Source of the DNA: Candidatus Eiseniibacteriota bacterium
GTDB taxonomy: Bacteria; Eisenbacteria; RBG-16-71-46; CAIMUX01
NCBI GenBank assembly: GCA_029569475.1
Contig: JAKQSZ010000039.1
Coordinates: forward strand, 1-64,000
Direction of reading: 5' to 3'
Length of the DNA: 64,000 bases
Under the pieces are notes generated by a model. That model was not told the origin of the DNA. It ran no database searches and saw only the letters and a program-made list of their open reading frames with translations. Shown piece after piece: positions 42,742 to 51,750 of the stretch. The position numbers and the translations under genes were made by a program. Each line of letters begins with the position of its first letter. Position 1 is the first letter of the stretch.

Positions 42742-43716
42742 ATGGCTCACCGTCATCGCAATCATCGGATGCCGCGTCCATGGATACTGCTCCCCATCTC
42801 CGCCGCCATCTTTCTCTCTCTTGGTGAAGGCGCCAGGGCGTCGATAATCCCCTTGTCCTATTTCCGCCAGGTGCAGACCTTCGCATCCATCGCCCCGACC
42901 AATGGCGGCAGCGGGATGTTCGACAGCGACGTGGTGGACGACCAGGGGCCTGGCCTTTTCGAACGCGAGGTGATGTCTGCGGTCGAGGACCCGCACGGGA
43001 GCACGGCCCAAGGGCACGCGGTCCAATCCTCGACCATCATGGCGGACGCGGTCCGCGCGGCGGCAAGCTTCTCCGCCAGCGCCCATCTTCAGGGGGAAAC
43101 TCAGTTTGCCGAGGGGCTGGGCTTCACGAAGCTGAGCTATCAGTTCGAGGTGGACACATCGACCCCGTATGTCATCGACGGCACGCTGATCGCCGATGGT
43201 AACGGCCGCGCCTCGATCCTGTTGCTCGGACAGGGTTCCGGAGCGCTCGTCGACGTTACCGCGGTCGGCAGCGTGACGCCGGTTCACCACGAGGGCGTGC
43301 TGCAGCCCGGACGTTATCAGTACGACGTGTGGACCTCCGGATATGGACAGGCCATCGCCCCCGACCAGAACCATCCGGCTTCCGGATCGTTCGACGTGGC
43401 GTTCGACCTCACCTCCGAACCTTCCGCGGCGCCGACTCCAGGGATCGGCGCGGCGGGAACCGGCGCAGCCGCGGCGCGCATCTATCCCAACCCGGTCCGG
43501 CTCGGAAGCTCCATCGCTCTGTCGAACCTGTCGGAGTCCGCGCGCGGCGTCCGCATCTTTGACTCGACCGGCCGAGCGGTGCGAACCCTTCGATTCCCCG
43601 GGGCTCAGAAACTCGTGTGGGACCTGCGGGATCAACGCGGAGAGCCGGTGTCGCCGGGCCTCTACTTCGTCCGCGTGGATGGCCAGGGAGCGGCCAAAGC
43701 GATCGTCCTGCGTTGA
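42742..43716 (+). CDS. Secreted protein with C-terminal FlgD-like / type-A sorting domain
   Basis: A 324-residue exported protein. Signal peptide: RPWILLPISAAIFLSLGEGARA. The middle is beta-rich without recognised domain (YQFEVDTSTPYVIDGTLIADGNGRASILLLGQG). The last 80 residues, ARIYPNPVRLGSSIALSNLSESARGVRIFDSTGRAVRTLRF...YFVRVDGQGAAKAIVLR, form the Ig-like domain seen at the C-terminus of many secreted proteins of FCB-group bacteria, where it is used for sorting to the surface or resembles FlgD. ATG at 42742 follows AAGGAGG. Function unknown; location outside the cell is likely. Confidence 0.75.
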   Translation: MAHRHRNHRMPRPWILLPISAAIFLSLGEGARASIIPLSYFRQVQTFASIAPTNGGSGMFDSDVVDDQGPGLFEREVMSAVEDPHGSTAQGHAVQSSTIMADAVRAAASFSASAHLQGETQFAEGLGFTKLSYQFEVDTSTPYVIDGTLIADGNGRASILLLGQGSGALVDVTAVGSVTPVHHEGVLQPGRYQYDVWTSGYGQAIAPDQNHPASGSFDVAFDLTSEPSAAPTPGIGAAGTGAAAARIYPNPVRLGSSIALSNLSESARGVRIFDSTGRAVRTLRFPGAQKLVWDLRDQRGEPVSPGLYFVRVDGQGAAKAIVLR

Positions 43717-43732
43717 CGGCAGGCTCGGATCG

Positions 43733-43960
43733 GTGCGACTTGACCTGGAGCTTCCCTCGGATCAGAGGCGGCTGGCGGACCCCGAGGCGTTCGTTGACTA
43801 TCACCGCCACACGCTCGTGTGCTTCGACGAGATCCAGCGAGCTCCCGGACCGGGCGCGGCCGTGCTGCCGTTGCGCGAAACTGATCGACTGGGCGCCGCG
43901 AATCCGTGAAGGCGAGCCCCATCCGGCCATCCGGCACGCCGCCGCCGGGCCCTGACCCAT
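43733..43960 (+). pseudogene. Remnant of an AAA+ ATPase (COG1373/DUF4143 type)
   Basis: From 43733 the plus strand encodes LDLELPSDQRRLADPEAFVDYHRHTLVCFDEIQRAP, which matches the Walker B region of COG1373 ATPases (typical form: DLE-x-P-x-D...DPE-x-F...ILDEIQRAPELLPVLRxLID). After the Pro the frame degrades; shifting one base near 43880 recovers LRELID-like sequence ending WAPRIREGEP. No P-loop before it and no DUF4143 domain after it remain, so it is a short frameshifted fossil. Confidence 0.6.
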
Positions 43961-44082
43961 GCAGGCGGCGATGGCGAAGCGGCCAGCTCGACTCATCCCG
44001 ACAGGCGCTCCGGGAGGGACTCGCCGGCGAACCCGCTCGTCCGTCCGTGGAGCGGCCATCCGGCAGGTGCTATCCTCCGGCC

Positions 44083-44607
44083 ATGGCCCAGCCCAAGAGA
44101 ATCGCGATCCTCTCCACCGGGGGCACGATCGAGAAGACCTACAATGAATCCGACGGCGCGCTGCGCAACCAGCGCAGCGTGCTGGAGATCATGCTGGCTT
44201 CCCTGGTTCTGCACGGCGTCACGGTGGACCGCGTGCCGGTGATGAACGTCGATTCCCTGGAAATCAAGCCGGAGGATCACGAGCGGATCGTGCGGGTGGT
44301 CGCCGCCTACTGCGAGTCTCATGATGGGGTCATCATCACCCACGGCACGGATCGCCTCTCCATTACGGGAGAACTGCTGGTGCAGCGGCTGGGAGCCCGC
44401 CCGCGGGTGCCGATCATTTTGACGGGGGCGATGCGACCGTACGAGTTGCGCAACACCGACGCGCTGCAGAACCTGACCGAGGCGCTCCTGGCGGTGCAAC
44501 TGGTCGAGCCTGGGGTCTACGTGGCGATGCACAACACGGTGCTGCCGTTCCCCGGGGTCGTGAAGGATCACGAGAAGATGACGTTCCGGCGATTGGAGGA
44601 TTCCTGA
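44083..44607 (+). CDS. Short asparaginase-domain protein
   Basis: A 174-residue protein equal to the N-terminal domain of L-asparaginases: IAILSTGGTIEKTYNE carries the first catalytic Thr (TGGTI), and GVIITHGTDRLSITGELL the second (HGTD), followed by PIILTGAMRPYELRNTDALQNLTEAL. Full asparaginases have about 330 residues with a C-terminal domain that completes the active site of the neighbouring subunit; short forms like this exist as a separate subgroup with uncertain activity. It ends cleanly, so this is not obviously a truncation. ATG at 44083 chosen by homology. Confidence 0.75.
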   Translation: MAQPKRIAILSTGGTIEKTYNESDGALRNQRSVLEIMLASLVLHGVTVDRVPVMNVDSLEIKPEDHERIVRVVAAYCESHDGVIITHGTDRLSITGELLVQRLGARPRVPIILTGAMRPYELRNTDALQNLTEALLAVQLVEPGVYVAMHNTVLPFPGVVKDHEKMTFRRLEDS

Positions 44608-44645
44608 CCCCTCCGGCGAGCGGCCGCGCCGGCTGCTGGCCGCAC

Positions 44646-44789
44646 CGGCAGCGCCTCCGCGGTCCGGGACGGCAGCGCCTCCGCGGTTCAGGCCGGCAGT
44701 CCCCGAGCGATCTGGACTGGCCGCGCCCGAGGGGTCTGGATCGGCGGCGCCCCGGCGGCTTGGGCCGTCCGCGCCTTCCCGGGGTGGGC
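44646..44789. repeat. Degenerate 24-bp tandem repeat, about 6 units
   Basis: Units begin CGGCAGCGCCTCCGCGGTCC, CGGCAGCGCCTCCGCGGTTC, CGGCAGTCCCCGAGCGATCT and become more divergent. The last unit overlaps the proposed start of the TonB receptor gene, so the repeat may have altered its N-terminal coding region. Confidence 0.65.
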
Positions 44790-47003
44790 CGTTTGCGGGT
44801 GGCCGTTGCCGGTGTGCTCCTGGCGATGGCCCTTTCGGCTCCGGTCCGGGCGGGCACGGTGAGCGGCTTCGTCTACGGCGGCGACAACGGCGAGGGTCTG
44901 GCCTTCACCCATGTCCAGGTCAAGGGTGAGAGCCGGGGCACCCTCTCCGACGAGCACGGTCGCTATACCCTGGCCGGCCTCCCCCCTGGTCAGCACACCC
45001 TGGTCTTCCGGCGGATCGGCTATCAGGCGGTGGAGCGAGTCGTCGATCTGACCGTGGAGTCCTCCCTGAGCCTCTCCCTGGAGCTTCCTCCGGATCAGCT
45101 CACCCTGGACGCGATGGTCGTGGAGGGGCAGTCGCTCGCGACCCGGCCCGAACCCGGCAAGGTCACCCTGCGGACCCGCGACGTCCTGCGGCATCCCGGC
45201 ATCGCCGAAGCCGATCTCTTCCGGTCACTGCAGGCGCTTCCCGGCGTCAATACACTCTCCGACTTCTCCAGTGGCCTCTACATCCGAGGGGGGAGCCCGG
45301 ATCAGAATCTCATCCTCCTGGACGGGCTGGACGTGTACAACCCCAACCACCTGTTCGGCTTCTTCAGCACGTTCAACGTCGACGCGGTCAAGACCGTCGA
45401 GCTGCAGAAGTCAGGCTATCCGGCGCGTTACGGGGGACGCCTCTCCTCGCTGCTCGACGTCCACAACCGCGACGGCAACCGCAAGGAGGTCGAAGGGACC
45501 GCGCGGATCGGGCTGATCGCCTCCAGCCTCACTCTGGAAGGGCCCTGGTCGCGCGGATCCTGGATGGTCTCGGGCCGGCAGACCTACATCGAGCAACTGG
45601 CCCGCAGCGCGCGCTACCGGGTGCCCTATGGCTTTCACGACCTGCATGGACGGCTCAATCTCGACCTGGCGGGGGACGACCGGTTCTCCCTGAGCTACTA
45701 CCAGGGACGCGACCGTTTGGATTGGGACCGCCCTGCCCTGGATCTCCTGGTCGACTGGGGCAACAGCACCTGGAGCGGCCGGTGGACCCACGTCTTTTCT
45801 CCCCGGTGGTACGCTCGGTTCCTGGTCGGGCACACCAGCTTCGACTCCCGGGCCGAGTTCTCCTTCCGTGACCTCAAGTTCGCCATGAGCAACCGGATCG
45901 AGGACCTCTGCTTCAGGGGCGACCTCTCCTTCGTCCCGGGGCCGGGCCATCGGCTCGAGCTGGGGCACGAGTTGAAGGCCCTCGACTTCCACTTCGATCG
46001 CCGGACGGAGGAGGAGTATCTCCGGTTCGATTACGACGGGACCTACGGCGGGCTCTACCTCCAGGACACCTGGACCCCGTCCCGCCCCTGGGAGATCCAG
46101 GGAGGACTGCGCGCCGACTACTACTCCGGCGGCCGATACTTCCGGGCCGGTCCACGCCTGCGGGTGCGCCGGGAGGTCAACGCGATCACCAGCGCCTCGC
46201 TCAGCTACGGCGTCTACCATCAGTTCCTCAACCTCGTCTCGCCGGAGGGCTCGACCGGGGCCTCCGACTGGTGGTTTCCCGTCGATCGCACGGTGAAGCC
46301 GGGCCGCGCCGATCACTACGTGGCCGGTCTGGAGATCCGGCCGCGGCAGGAGTACAACCTCGTCTGCGAGGCGTACTACAAGCCCTATCACAACGTGGTC
46401 GAGTTCAGCGAGGAGTATACGCGCAGCGTCATCGAGCCGGACGCGGAGCTGGACGAACTGTTCAACTCGGGGCGGGGCCGGGCCTACGGTGTCGAGGTCT
46501 ACCTGCGCAACGAGTGGGCAGGTTTCAGCGGCTGGGTCGGTTATACATGGGGCGTGACCCGGAGACGCATCCACGGCTACAACTCGGACAAGGAGTTCAC
46601 GCCGACCCACGACCGGAAGCACCAGTTCGTCATGACCCAGGAGCACGGCCTCGGGCGCGGATGGCGCGGCGAGGTCAGCCTCCGCTACGGCACGGGACAG
46701 CCGGTCACCCTGGCCACCGCGCGCTACCTGGTGCGCGACATCACCGGCCGGGAGTACCATACCGTGCTGGACGGGGAAAAGAACGCCTACCGCCTGCCCG
46801 GCTACTTCCGGCTGGATCTCTCGATACAGAAGCGCTGGAAGTTCCGCGGTTGGGAACTGGAGCCCAGCATCCAGGCGATCAACGTCCTGGATCACGACAA
46901 TGTCTATCTGCGGTTATACGACCTGGAGGAAAATCCCGCGAAGTACCACGACATCACGATGCTGCCCTTTGTCCCGTCGATTACGCTCAATGTGTTCTTC
47001 TAG
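44784..47003 (+). CDS. TonB-dependent outer-membrane receptor with carboxypeptidase-regulatory-like domain
   Basis: A protein of about 739 residues. Signal peptide (RVAVAGVLLAMALSAPVRAG); a carboxypeptidase-D regulatory-like domain (VSGFVYGGDNGEGLAFTHVQVKGESRGTLSDEHGRYTLAGLPPGQHTLVFRRIGYQ), common in FCB-group receptors; a plug domain (DLFRSLQALPGVNTLSDFSSGLYIRGGSPDQNLILLDGLDVYNPNHLFGFFSTFNVDAVKTVEL); and a barrel ending in FVPSITLNVFF with terminal Phe. GTG at 44784 was chosen over TTG at 44760; neither has a strong Shine-Dalgarno and both lie in repeats. The ligand is unknown; the following lipoprotein is probably its partner. Confidence 0.88.
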   Translation: MGRLRVAVAGVLLAMALSAPVRAGTVSGFVYGGDNGEGLAFTHVQVKGESRGTLSDEHGRYTLAGLPPGQHTLVFRRIGYQAVERVVDLTVESSLSLSLELPPDQLTLDAMVVEGQSLATRPEPGKVTLRTRDVLRHPGIAEADLFRSLQALPGVNTLSDFSSGLYIRGGSPDQNLILLDGLDVYNPNHLFGFFSTFNVDAVKTVELQKSGYPARYGGRLSSLLDVHNRDGNRKEVEGTARIGLIASSLTLEGPWSRGSWMVSGRQTYIEQLARSARYRVPYGFHDLHGRLNLDLAGDDRFSLSYYQGRDRLDWDRPALDLLVDWGNSTWSGRWTHVFSPRWYARFLVGHTSFDSRAEFSFRDLKFAMSNRIEDLCFRGDLSFVPGPGHRLELGHELKALDFHFDRRTEEEYLRFDYDGTYGGLYLQDTWTPSRPWEIQGGLRADYYSGGRYFRAGPRLRVRREVNAITSASLSYGVYHQFLNLVSPEGSTGASDWWFPVDRTVKPGRADHYVAGLEIRPRQEYNLVCEAYYKPYHNVVEFSEEYTRSVIEPDAELDELFNSGRGRAYGVEVYLRNEWAGFSGWVGYTWGVTRRRIHGYNSDKEFTPTHDRKHQFVMTQEHGLGRGWRGEVSLRYGTGQPVTLATARYLVRDITGREYHTVLDGEKNAYRLPGYFRLDLSIQKRWKFRGWELEPSIQAINVLDHDNVYLRLYDLEENPAKYHDITMLPFVPSITLNVFF

Positions 47004-47949
47004 GGGGTTTCTCGTCCGGCGATCTCTCGTCCGGCGTTCGATTCGGGACAGGTCTCGGCGCGCGCCGGGGGAACATTCCGGGCTCCGCGGGAGGTGGGGG
47101 CGGTCTGCCGCGGGAACGTGGCTCGCCATGTGTCTGGCGCTGGCCGGGCACGGCTGTGGGGAAGGCCCTGAGACGCCGAAGTATGTCCGCGAACTCGCGG
47201 TGTTCGGCTATCTCTACGTGGGCGAGGCGGTGTCGGAGTCCAACCCCATCTATCTCTCCCGCACGCAGCCGATCGACCAGGTCTACGACTTCGGGCGCGC
47301 GGCCGTGACCGGGGCTCTCGTGACCCTGACGGCGGCCGGCGGAGAGCCGGAGACGCTGCGGGCTCTCCCGACCAACGGCTTCTACGGCGATGAGAACATC
47401 GTCATCCAGGAGGGCACGCTCTACACCCTCTTCATCCGCACTCGTGAAGGAGAGGAGGCCTGGGCCTCGACCACCACCCCAACGCGCCTGGAACTGGTGA
47501 GCGGTCCGCCACAGCTGGGCACCCTCGACCCCGCGGAGATCCCCGAGCGCTATCCGATCCTGTTCCATTGCCCCGACCCTGATCAGATCCTGCTGCTGGA
47601 CACCTTCTGTCAGGAGAACTGGGAGGATGCGCGTTACATCAACCCGATCGGTCCCAACGAGAAGGTCGAGGACTACGACGAGTACGGCGGAGCCGCCGGC
47701 CCTCCACGGCATCTCCAGATCTGGTTCCAGGCCCGGGTCCTGGAGCGCGCCGGCCCCGCCTGGCGCATCGGTTGGTACGGGGACATGATGGTATTCTGGG
47801 GGGGCTACCAGATCTATCTCATGTCGATCGACGACAACTACTACAACTACCTGTACCGCGACCGGCCCGAGACCCACGGCGGCATCTACGGGGGGATCGG
47901 CGTCTTCGGCTCGGCCCATCGGCTCTATTGGGTGGTGCGGTTGGGGTAA
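46990..47949 (+). CDS. Lipoprotein of DUF4249-like type, partner of the TonB receptor
   Basis: A lipoprotein whose export signal ends LAMCLALAGHGCGEGP, with Cys in the lipobox. After it, VRELAVFGYLYVGEAVSESNPIYLSRTQPIDQVYD and VTGALVTLTAAGGEPETL follow the layout of DUF4249 proteins found behind TonB receptors in Bacteroidota; the assignment is tentative. The start is unclear: ATG at 46990 overlaps the receptor's stop and gives a 319-residue precursor with an Arg-rich 45-residue head containing 15-bp repeats (47008-47052); a start nearer 47100 may be used. Tyr/Trp-rich C-terminal half suggests a binding surface. Confidence 0.65.
   Translation: MCSSRGFLVRRSLVRRSIRDRSRRAPGEHSGLRGRWGRSAAGTWLAMCLALAGHGCGEGPETPKYVRELAVFGYLYVGEAVSESNPIYLSRTQPIDQVYDFGRAAVTGALVTLTAAGGEPETLRALPTNGFYGDENIVIQEGTLYTLFIRTREGEEAWASTTTPTRLELVSGPPQLGTLDPAEIPERYPILFHCPDPDQILLLDTFCQENWEDARYINPIGPNEKVEDYDEYGGAAGPPRHLQIWFQARVLERAGPAWRIGWYGDMMVFWGGYQIYLMSIDDNYYNYLYRDRPETHGGIYGGIGVFGSAHRLYWVVRLG
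47008..47052. repeat. 15-bp tandem repeat at gene start, 3 units
   Basis: TTTCTCGTCCGGCGA, TCTCTCGTCCGGCGT and a diverged third unit follow the TonB receptor stop. They would encode FLVRR-SLVRR-SIRDR in the upstream extension of the lipoprotein gene. Confidence 0.6.
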
Positions 47950-47970
47950 GGCCGCACGAGGAGGAATCGC

Positions 47971-48675
47971 GTGAGCCAGTTCGCCGGCATCAGGCTGGTC
48001 TGCTTCGACAACGACGGAACGCTGTTCGCTTCCCACGAGGTCGCCAACCCGGCCATCCAGAGGCGGTTCGTCGCGTTCTGCCGCGGCTACGGCCTGGAAC
48101 TGGCGCCGCCAACCGACGAGGAGATCTGCCGCCTGACCGGCAAGCCCGGCCCGGAATTCTACACTGAGATTCTCCCTCAGCCGCTCAAAGGTCTCGCGGC
48201 GAAGTTCCGTCAGGAATGCCTGGAGGGAGAGGTGGAAGAGGTCCGGGCGAGGGGCCGCCTTTACGACGGCGCCGCCCAACTGCTGCGGGATCTGCGCCAG
48301 GCGGGACGGCGCACCGCCCTGGTGACCAATGCCGGAGAACTCTACCTGGGCGCGGTGTATCAGAGGGTCGGGTACTCCGGTTTGCTGGACGGGGTCTATC
48401 ACTACGGCAAGAACGGCTGGACCGCCAAAGGAGAGATGATCCGGTCGGCCATGCGGGACTTCGGAGAGAGTTCGTGCGTGATGGTCGGCGACCGGGCGAG
48501 CGACCTCGAGGGGGCGCGCCAGGCGGGGGTGCCGATGATCGGCTGTGTCTACGGTTACGGAACCCTCGAGGAACTGGCCGGGGCCGACGCGCTGGCCGCC
48601 GATATCCCGGCGCTGCGAGCCCTCCTTCTCGGGCCGGAGGCGTCCTCCGGGGCTGGACAGCCCCTCAAGGATTGA
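47971..48675 (+). CDS. HAD-superfamily hydrolase (phosphatase, Gph-like)
   Basis: A 234-residue HAD phosphatase. Motif I LVCFDNDGTLF gives the nucleophile Asp (D-x-D-G-T as DNDGT), motif II is TALVTNAG, motif III the Lys of WTAKGEMI and motif IV VMVGDRASDLEGARQAGVP. The cap is an alpha-helical C1 type. Substrate is probably a small phosphorylated metabolite and cannot be named. GTG at 47971 follows GAGGAA. Its C-terminus runs into degenerate GGATTGACA-type repeats (48655-48760). Confidence 0.8.
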   Translation: MSQFAGIRLVCFDNDGTLFASHEVANPAIQRRFVAFCRGYGLELAPPTDEEICRLTGKPGPEFYTEILPQPLKGLAAKFRQECLEGEVEEVRARGRLYDGAAQLLRDLRQAGRRTALVTNAGELYLGAVYQRVGYSGLLDGVYHYGKNGWTAKGEMIRSAMRDFGESSCVMVGDRASDLEGARQAGVPMIGCVYGYGTLEELAGADALAADIPALRALLLGPEASSGAGQPLKD

Positions 48676-48937
48676 CAGCCCTGGCGGGTTGGCAGTCCGG
48701 GCAGTCCTCCGGCGGCCCGCGCGGCTTGACACTCCCGGACTCCGCTCCTACTCTGTGCCCGTACTTGCGCTGGCGGGGTCAAGAACCGACCGGCCCGGTG
48801 CGCGCCCGCGAGGAACCCGCGATCGTCGCTCAGCGGAGCGCCTTCCACGTCCGAGCCGCCGGCCGGGCGGGATCATCATCCTTCGAGTCGCGAGTCAGCT
48901 ACGCCCGGGGAAAGGGCATGGGGAAAGAGGTGGATTC
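48676..48937. other. Intergenic stretch with degenerate repeats
   Basis: The first 90 bp repeat blocks like GGATTGACAGCCC, GGGTTGGCAGTCC and GGCTTGACACTCC. The same GGATTGACA word recurs after the IlvC-like gene. The rest has no recognised feature and should hold the promoter of the next gene. Confidence 0.45.
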
Positions 48938-50503
48938 ATGAAGGGCTGGAGACTCTTGTTGGCCGTCGTCGCGGCGACGGCGGTGTGTTGGTCGCTGGGG
49001 TGCTCGAATCCGAATCTCGCCGGCGGCAAGCTGCATTTCGACCAGGCGTCGCGCTTGGAGGGGGCCGATCGCACGGCGCGCTTCGAGCGGGCCCTGGAGA
49101 CCTTCCGCAGGGCGGTCGTGGAACTCCCGCAGAGCGGCGAAGCCCGCCTCTGGCTGGGCCGGACCCTCGCCGAACTCGACCAGCCGGACTCGGCCGCCGT
49201 CTGGTTCGCGCGGGCCGAGCAAACGGACCCCGTCCTGGCCAAGGACATCAAGGACGTCCGCGGTCACTACTACGGCGAGAAGTACAACGCGGGCCTGGTG
49301 GCCGCCAAGAAGGCCCAGACCTCCAAGGTCGCCGGGGATTCCGAAGGCTCCGTGGCCGCCTACCGCGATGCCATGGCCCAGTTCCGCAAGGCGACGGTCT
49401 ACGATCCGTCCAATGCCGGCGCCTATACCATGATCGGCAAGGTCCACCTGAATCTCTCATCGGTGGACAGCGCCCTGACCATGATGAAGAAGGCGCGGGA
49501 AATGGCTCCGGGCGACCCCAAGGTCCAGCAGGATCTTTTCCTGATCTACCGCCAGGAGGGGGACGTCGCCTACGAAGACGCCCAGATGAGCCTGCAGGCG
49601 GGCGACTCCACCAAGGCGGCGAGCCTCCTGAGAGAAGCGCGCCGGCTGTACACCGAGGCGGAGGGAATCTCTCCCGGGGACCCGGACGTGGCCTTCCAGG
49701 CCGCGGCGACCGCGTACTCGCTGTCCGAGTTCGAGCGCGATGGCGCGCGGAAGAACGAGTATCTGGCGGAGGCGGTCACCCGTTACGAGGACGTGCTCAA
49801 GGCCAACCCGGTCGATGTCGACGTGCTCTACAACCTGGCCCTGGTGCTGCGCGATCTGCAACGGTTCGAGGAGGCCAAGGTCTATGCGCAACGCCTGGTC
49901 GACCTCAAGCCCCGCGATGGAACGTATCGCGAAACCCTGGGTCGCATCGAGGACCGGCTCGGCAACAAGCAAGCCCTGGTGACCGGCATCGTCTTCGGGA
50001 TGGCCTTGAAGAACGGGCAACAGGTTCCGGTGGACCAGGCGCGTTCGCGGGCCGAGAAGTTCGGCAGCGCCGCCGAGGCGCTGCGGCGCTACCGTGAAAA
50101 CGGGCCCCCCGAAGAGATTCTGTCCTTCACCGATCAGCAGGGCCAGGAATACGACATCTGGTTCTACTGGAGCCGTGGACAGGGTTTTGGATTCCAGCAG
50201 GGCAAGGAGAAGTTCTCCAGCAGCTTCGCTCCCGATGGCGTGCTGAAGCTCAACCGCCACGAGCTGGCGACCAAGGGCTCGGACAAGGTGATCACCGGGA
50301 CGCTGGTCAACGGTTCGAGCCGCAAGTACGAGCACGTCCGAGTGCAATTTGCGCTCTTCAACGACGCGGACGAGAAGCTGGGCGAAGCCCACATCACCTC
50401 CAATGATATCGGGCCTCGCGCCGACTGGTCGTTCGAGATCCCGCTCAACGACGAGCAGAGCGCGGCTACCAAGGTGCAGCCCGAGGCGGTGCTCGGATAC
50501 TGA
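48938..50503 (+). CDS. TPR-repeat lipoprotein with C-terminal FxLYD-type domain
   Basis: A 521-residue lipoprotein: MKGWRLLLAVVAATAVCWSLGCSN with lipobox SLGC. It then has tetratricopeptide repeats across residues about 30-345 (FERALETFRRAVVELPQSGEARLWLGRTLAELDQPDSAAVWFARAEQTDP; YNLALVLRDLQRFEEAKVYAQRLVDLKP), and a C-terminal FxLYD-like beta domain (VITGTLVNGSSRKYEHVRVQFALFNDADEKLGEAHITSNDIGPRADWSFEIPL). It likely acts as an envelope scaffold. ATG at 48938 follows AGAGGTGG. Confidence 0.85.
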   Translation: MKGWRLLLAVVAATAVCWSLGCSNPNLAGGKLHFDQASRLEGADRTARFERALETFRRAVVELPQSGEARLWLGRTLAELDQPDSAAVWFARAEQTDPVLAKDIKDVRGHYYGEKYNAGLVAAKKAQTSKVAGDSEGSVAAYRDAMAQFRKATVYDPSNAGAYTMIGKVHLNLSSVDSALTMMKKAREMAPGDPKVQQDLFLIYRQEGDVAYEDAQMSLQAGDSTKAASLLREARRLYTEAEGISPGDPDVAFQAAATAYSLSEFERDGARKNEYLAEAVTRYEDVLKANPVDVDVLYNLALVLRDLQRFEEAKVYAQRLVDLKPRDGTYRETLGRIEDRLGNKQALVTGIVFGMALKNGQQVPVDQARSRAEKFGSAAEALRRYRENGPPEEILSFTDQQGQEYDIWFYWSRGQGFGFQQGKEKFSSSFAPDGVLKLNRHELATKGSDKVITGTLVNGSSRKYEHVRVQFALFNDADEKLGEAHITSNDIGPRADWSFEIPLNDEQSAATKVQPEAVLGY

Positions 50504-50657
50504 TGAGTGCTTGCCTGCTCCCGCCGCCGAGATGGACTCGGCGGCGCGGCGCACCGCGGAATCGCGATTGGCTCGCCGGAGTGCCGGCTTTCCCGTTAGC
50601 CGGTCCTGGCGGGACCGCGCCGGCTGCGTCGTGACGGGTTCGTTCGAGGACAATCAG

Positions 50658-51722
50658 GTGACGCCCGCATTGCGCGTGCTTGGACGGGAAGACTGTCCCC
50701 AGGATCCTCTCCGCGGCTGGACCCTGGCTGTGCTTGGTTACGGCAACCAGGGGCGGGCGCAGGCACTGAATTTGCGGGACTCCGGGCATGCCGTCGTGGT
50801 TTCGGCTCGGGCTGCAGGCAGCGGGGCGGCGCGGGCCGGGGCCGAGGGTTTCCGGGTGATCGCGCCGGAAGATCTGCCGGCGGAGGCTGATCTGGTCGCG
50901 GTGCTTCTGCCCGATCAGGTCCAGGAGCAGGTCCTGGACGATCTCATCGCCCGCTCGCAGAGGCTCGGTCCCGCCTGCCGGATCCGGGCTCTGGTCTTTG
51001 CGCATGCCTTTGTCCTGCGCTTCGCCACTCCCGGCTTTCTCGCGAGTTGGGATGTCGGCGTGGTCGCGCCCGCCGGTCCCGGCGTTCAGCTCAGGGAGCG
51101 CTATCTCGAGGGGAGTGGGATCCCCGCGCTCCTCGGCATACACCGCGACTCGTCGGGTGAGGCCGAGGCGCGCTTGCGGGCCTATGGCGCCGCCATCGGG
51201 TGCGCCTCGGCGGGGATGCTGGCGACCACTCCCTCGGCGGAGGCCGAGATCGACTTGTTCGGTGAGCAGGCGGTGCTTTGCGGCGGCATGGCCGCGCTCT
51301 GCCGGACCGCATTCGAGACCCTGGTCGAGGCAGGATATCCCGCCGAGGCAGCCTACCTGGAATGCGTTCAGCAGTTGCGTCTGACCGCGGAGCTGGTAGA
51401 GAAGCACGGCATCGAGGGAATGCGCCGGCGCATCAGCCCGACGGCCCTCTACGGGGATCTGACCCGCGGGCCGCGCGTGATCGGCGCGGGCGTGAAAGCC
51501 ATCATGTCAGAGATCCTGGCGGAGATCCGGTCGGGGGCATTCGCCGCGGAATGGATGGCCCGTGTCGCGGAGGAGCCGGGCTGGCCGGAAGAGGGACTGC
51601 GCCGCGCGCGCCACGAGAGCCTGGAAGCCGCGGGAGAGATCATCCGCGGTTTGCAGGGACGTCCGGCTTCCGGCGCGGGTCCAGGTCCCGGCACGGCGGC
51701 CGATCGACAGATGCCGGATTGA
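50658..51722 (+). CDS. Ketol-acid reductoisomerase-like protein with altered active site
   Basis: A 354-residue class I IlvC homologue. It keeps the Rossmann start (WTLAVLGYGNQGRAQALNLRDSG), FAHAF with the catalytic-region His, the metal-site Asp199 and Glu203 in EIDLFGEQAVLCGG, Glu235 in YLECVQQL and Ser in ISPTALYGD. Two key residues differ: the conserved Lys of VAPKGPG is Ala139, and the second metal Glu of the HEL segment is Gln239. Standard isomeroreductase activity on acetolactate is therefore doubtful. The true ilvC, if present, lies outside the window and no ilvBN or leu gene is close. GTG at 50658 follows GAGGA; GTG at 50631 lacks a ribosome site. The C-terminal 40 residues are low-complexity. 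Confidence 0.8.
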   Translation: MTPALRVLGREDCPQDPLRGWTLAVLGYGNQGRAQALNLRDSGHAVVVSARAAGSGAARAGAEGFRVIAPEDLPAEADLVAVLLPDQVQEQVLDDLIARSQRLGPACRIRALVFAHAFVLRFATPGFLASWDVGVVAPAGPGVQLRERYLEGSGIPALLGIHRDSSGEAEARLRAYGAAIGCASAGMLATTPSAEAEIDLFGEQAVLCGGMAALCRTAFETLVEAGYPAEAAYLECVQQLRLTAELVEKHGIEGMRRRISPTALYGDLTRGPRVIGAGVKAIMSEILAEIRSGAFAAEWMARVAEEPGWPEEGLRRARHESLEAAGEIIRGLQGRPASGAGPGPGTAADRQMPD

Positions 51723-51750
51723 CAATGGATTGACAAATACCGGATTGACA
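51711..51750. repeat. Short tandem repeat at the 3' end of the IlvC-like gene
   Basis: Three copies of a CCGGATTGACA/TGGATTGACA word (51711-51724, 51725-51735, 51736-51750) cover the stop codon and supply two further TGA stops. Same word as after the HAD gene. Confidence 0.6.
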
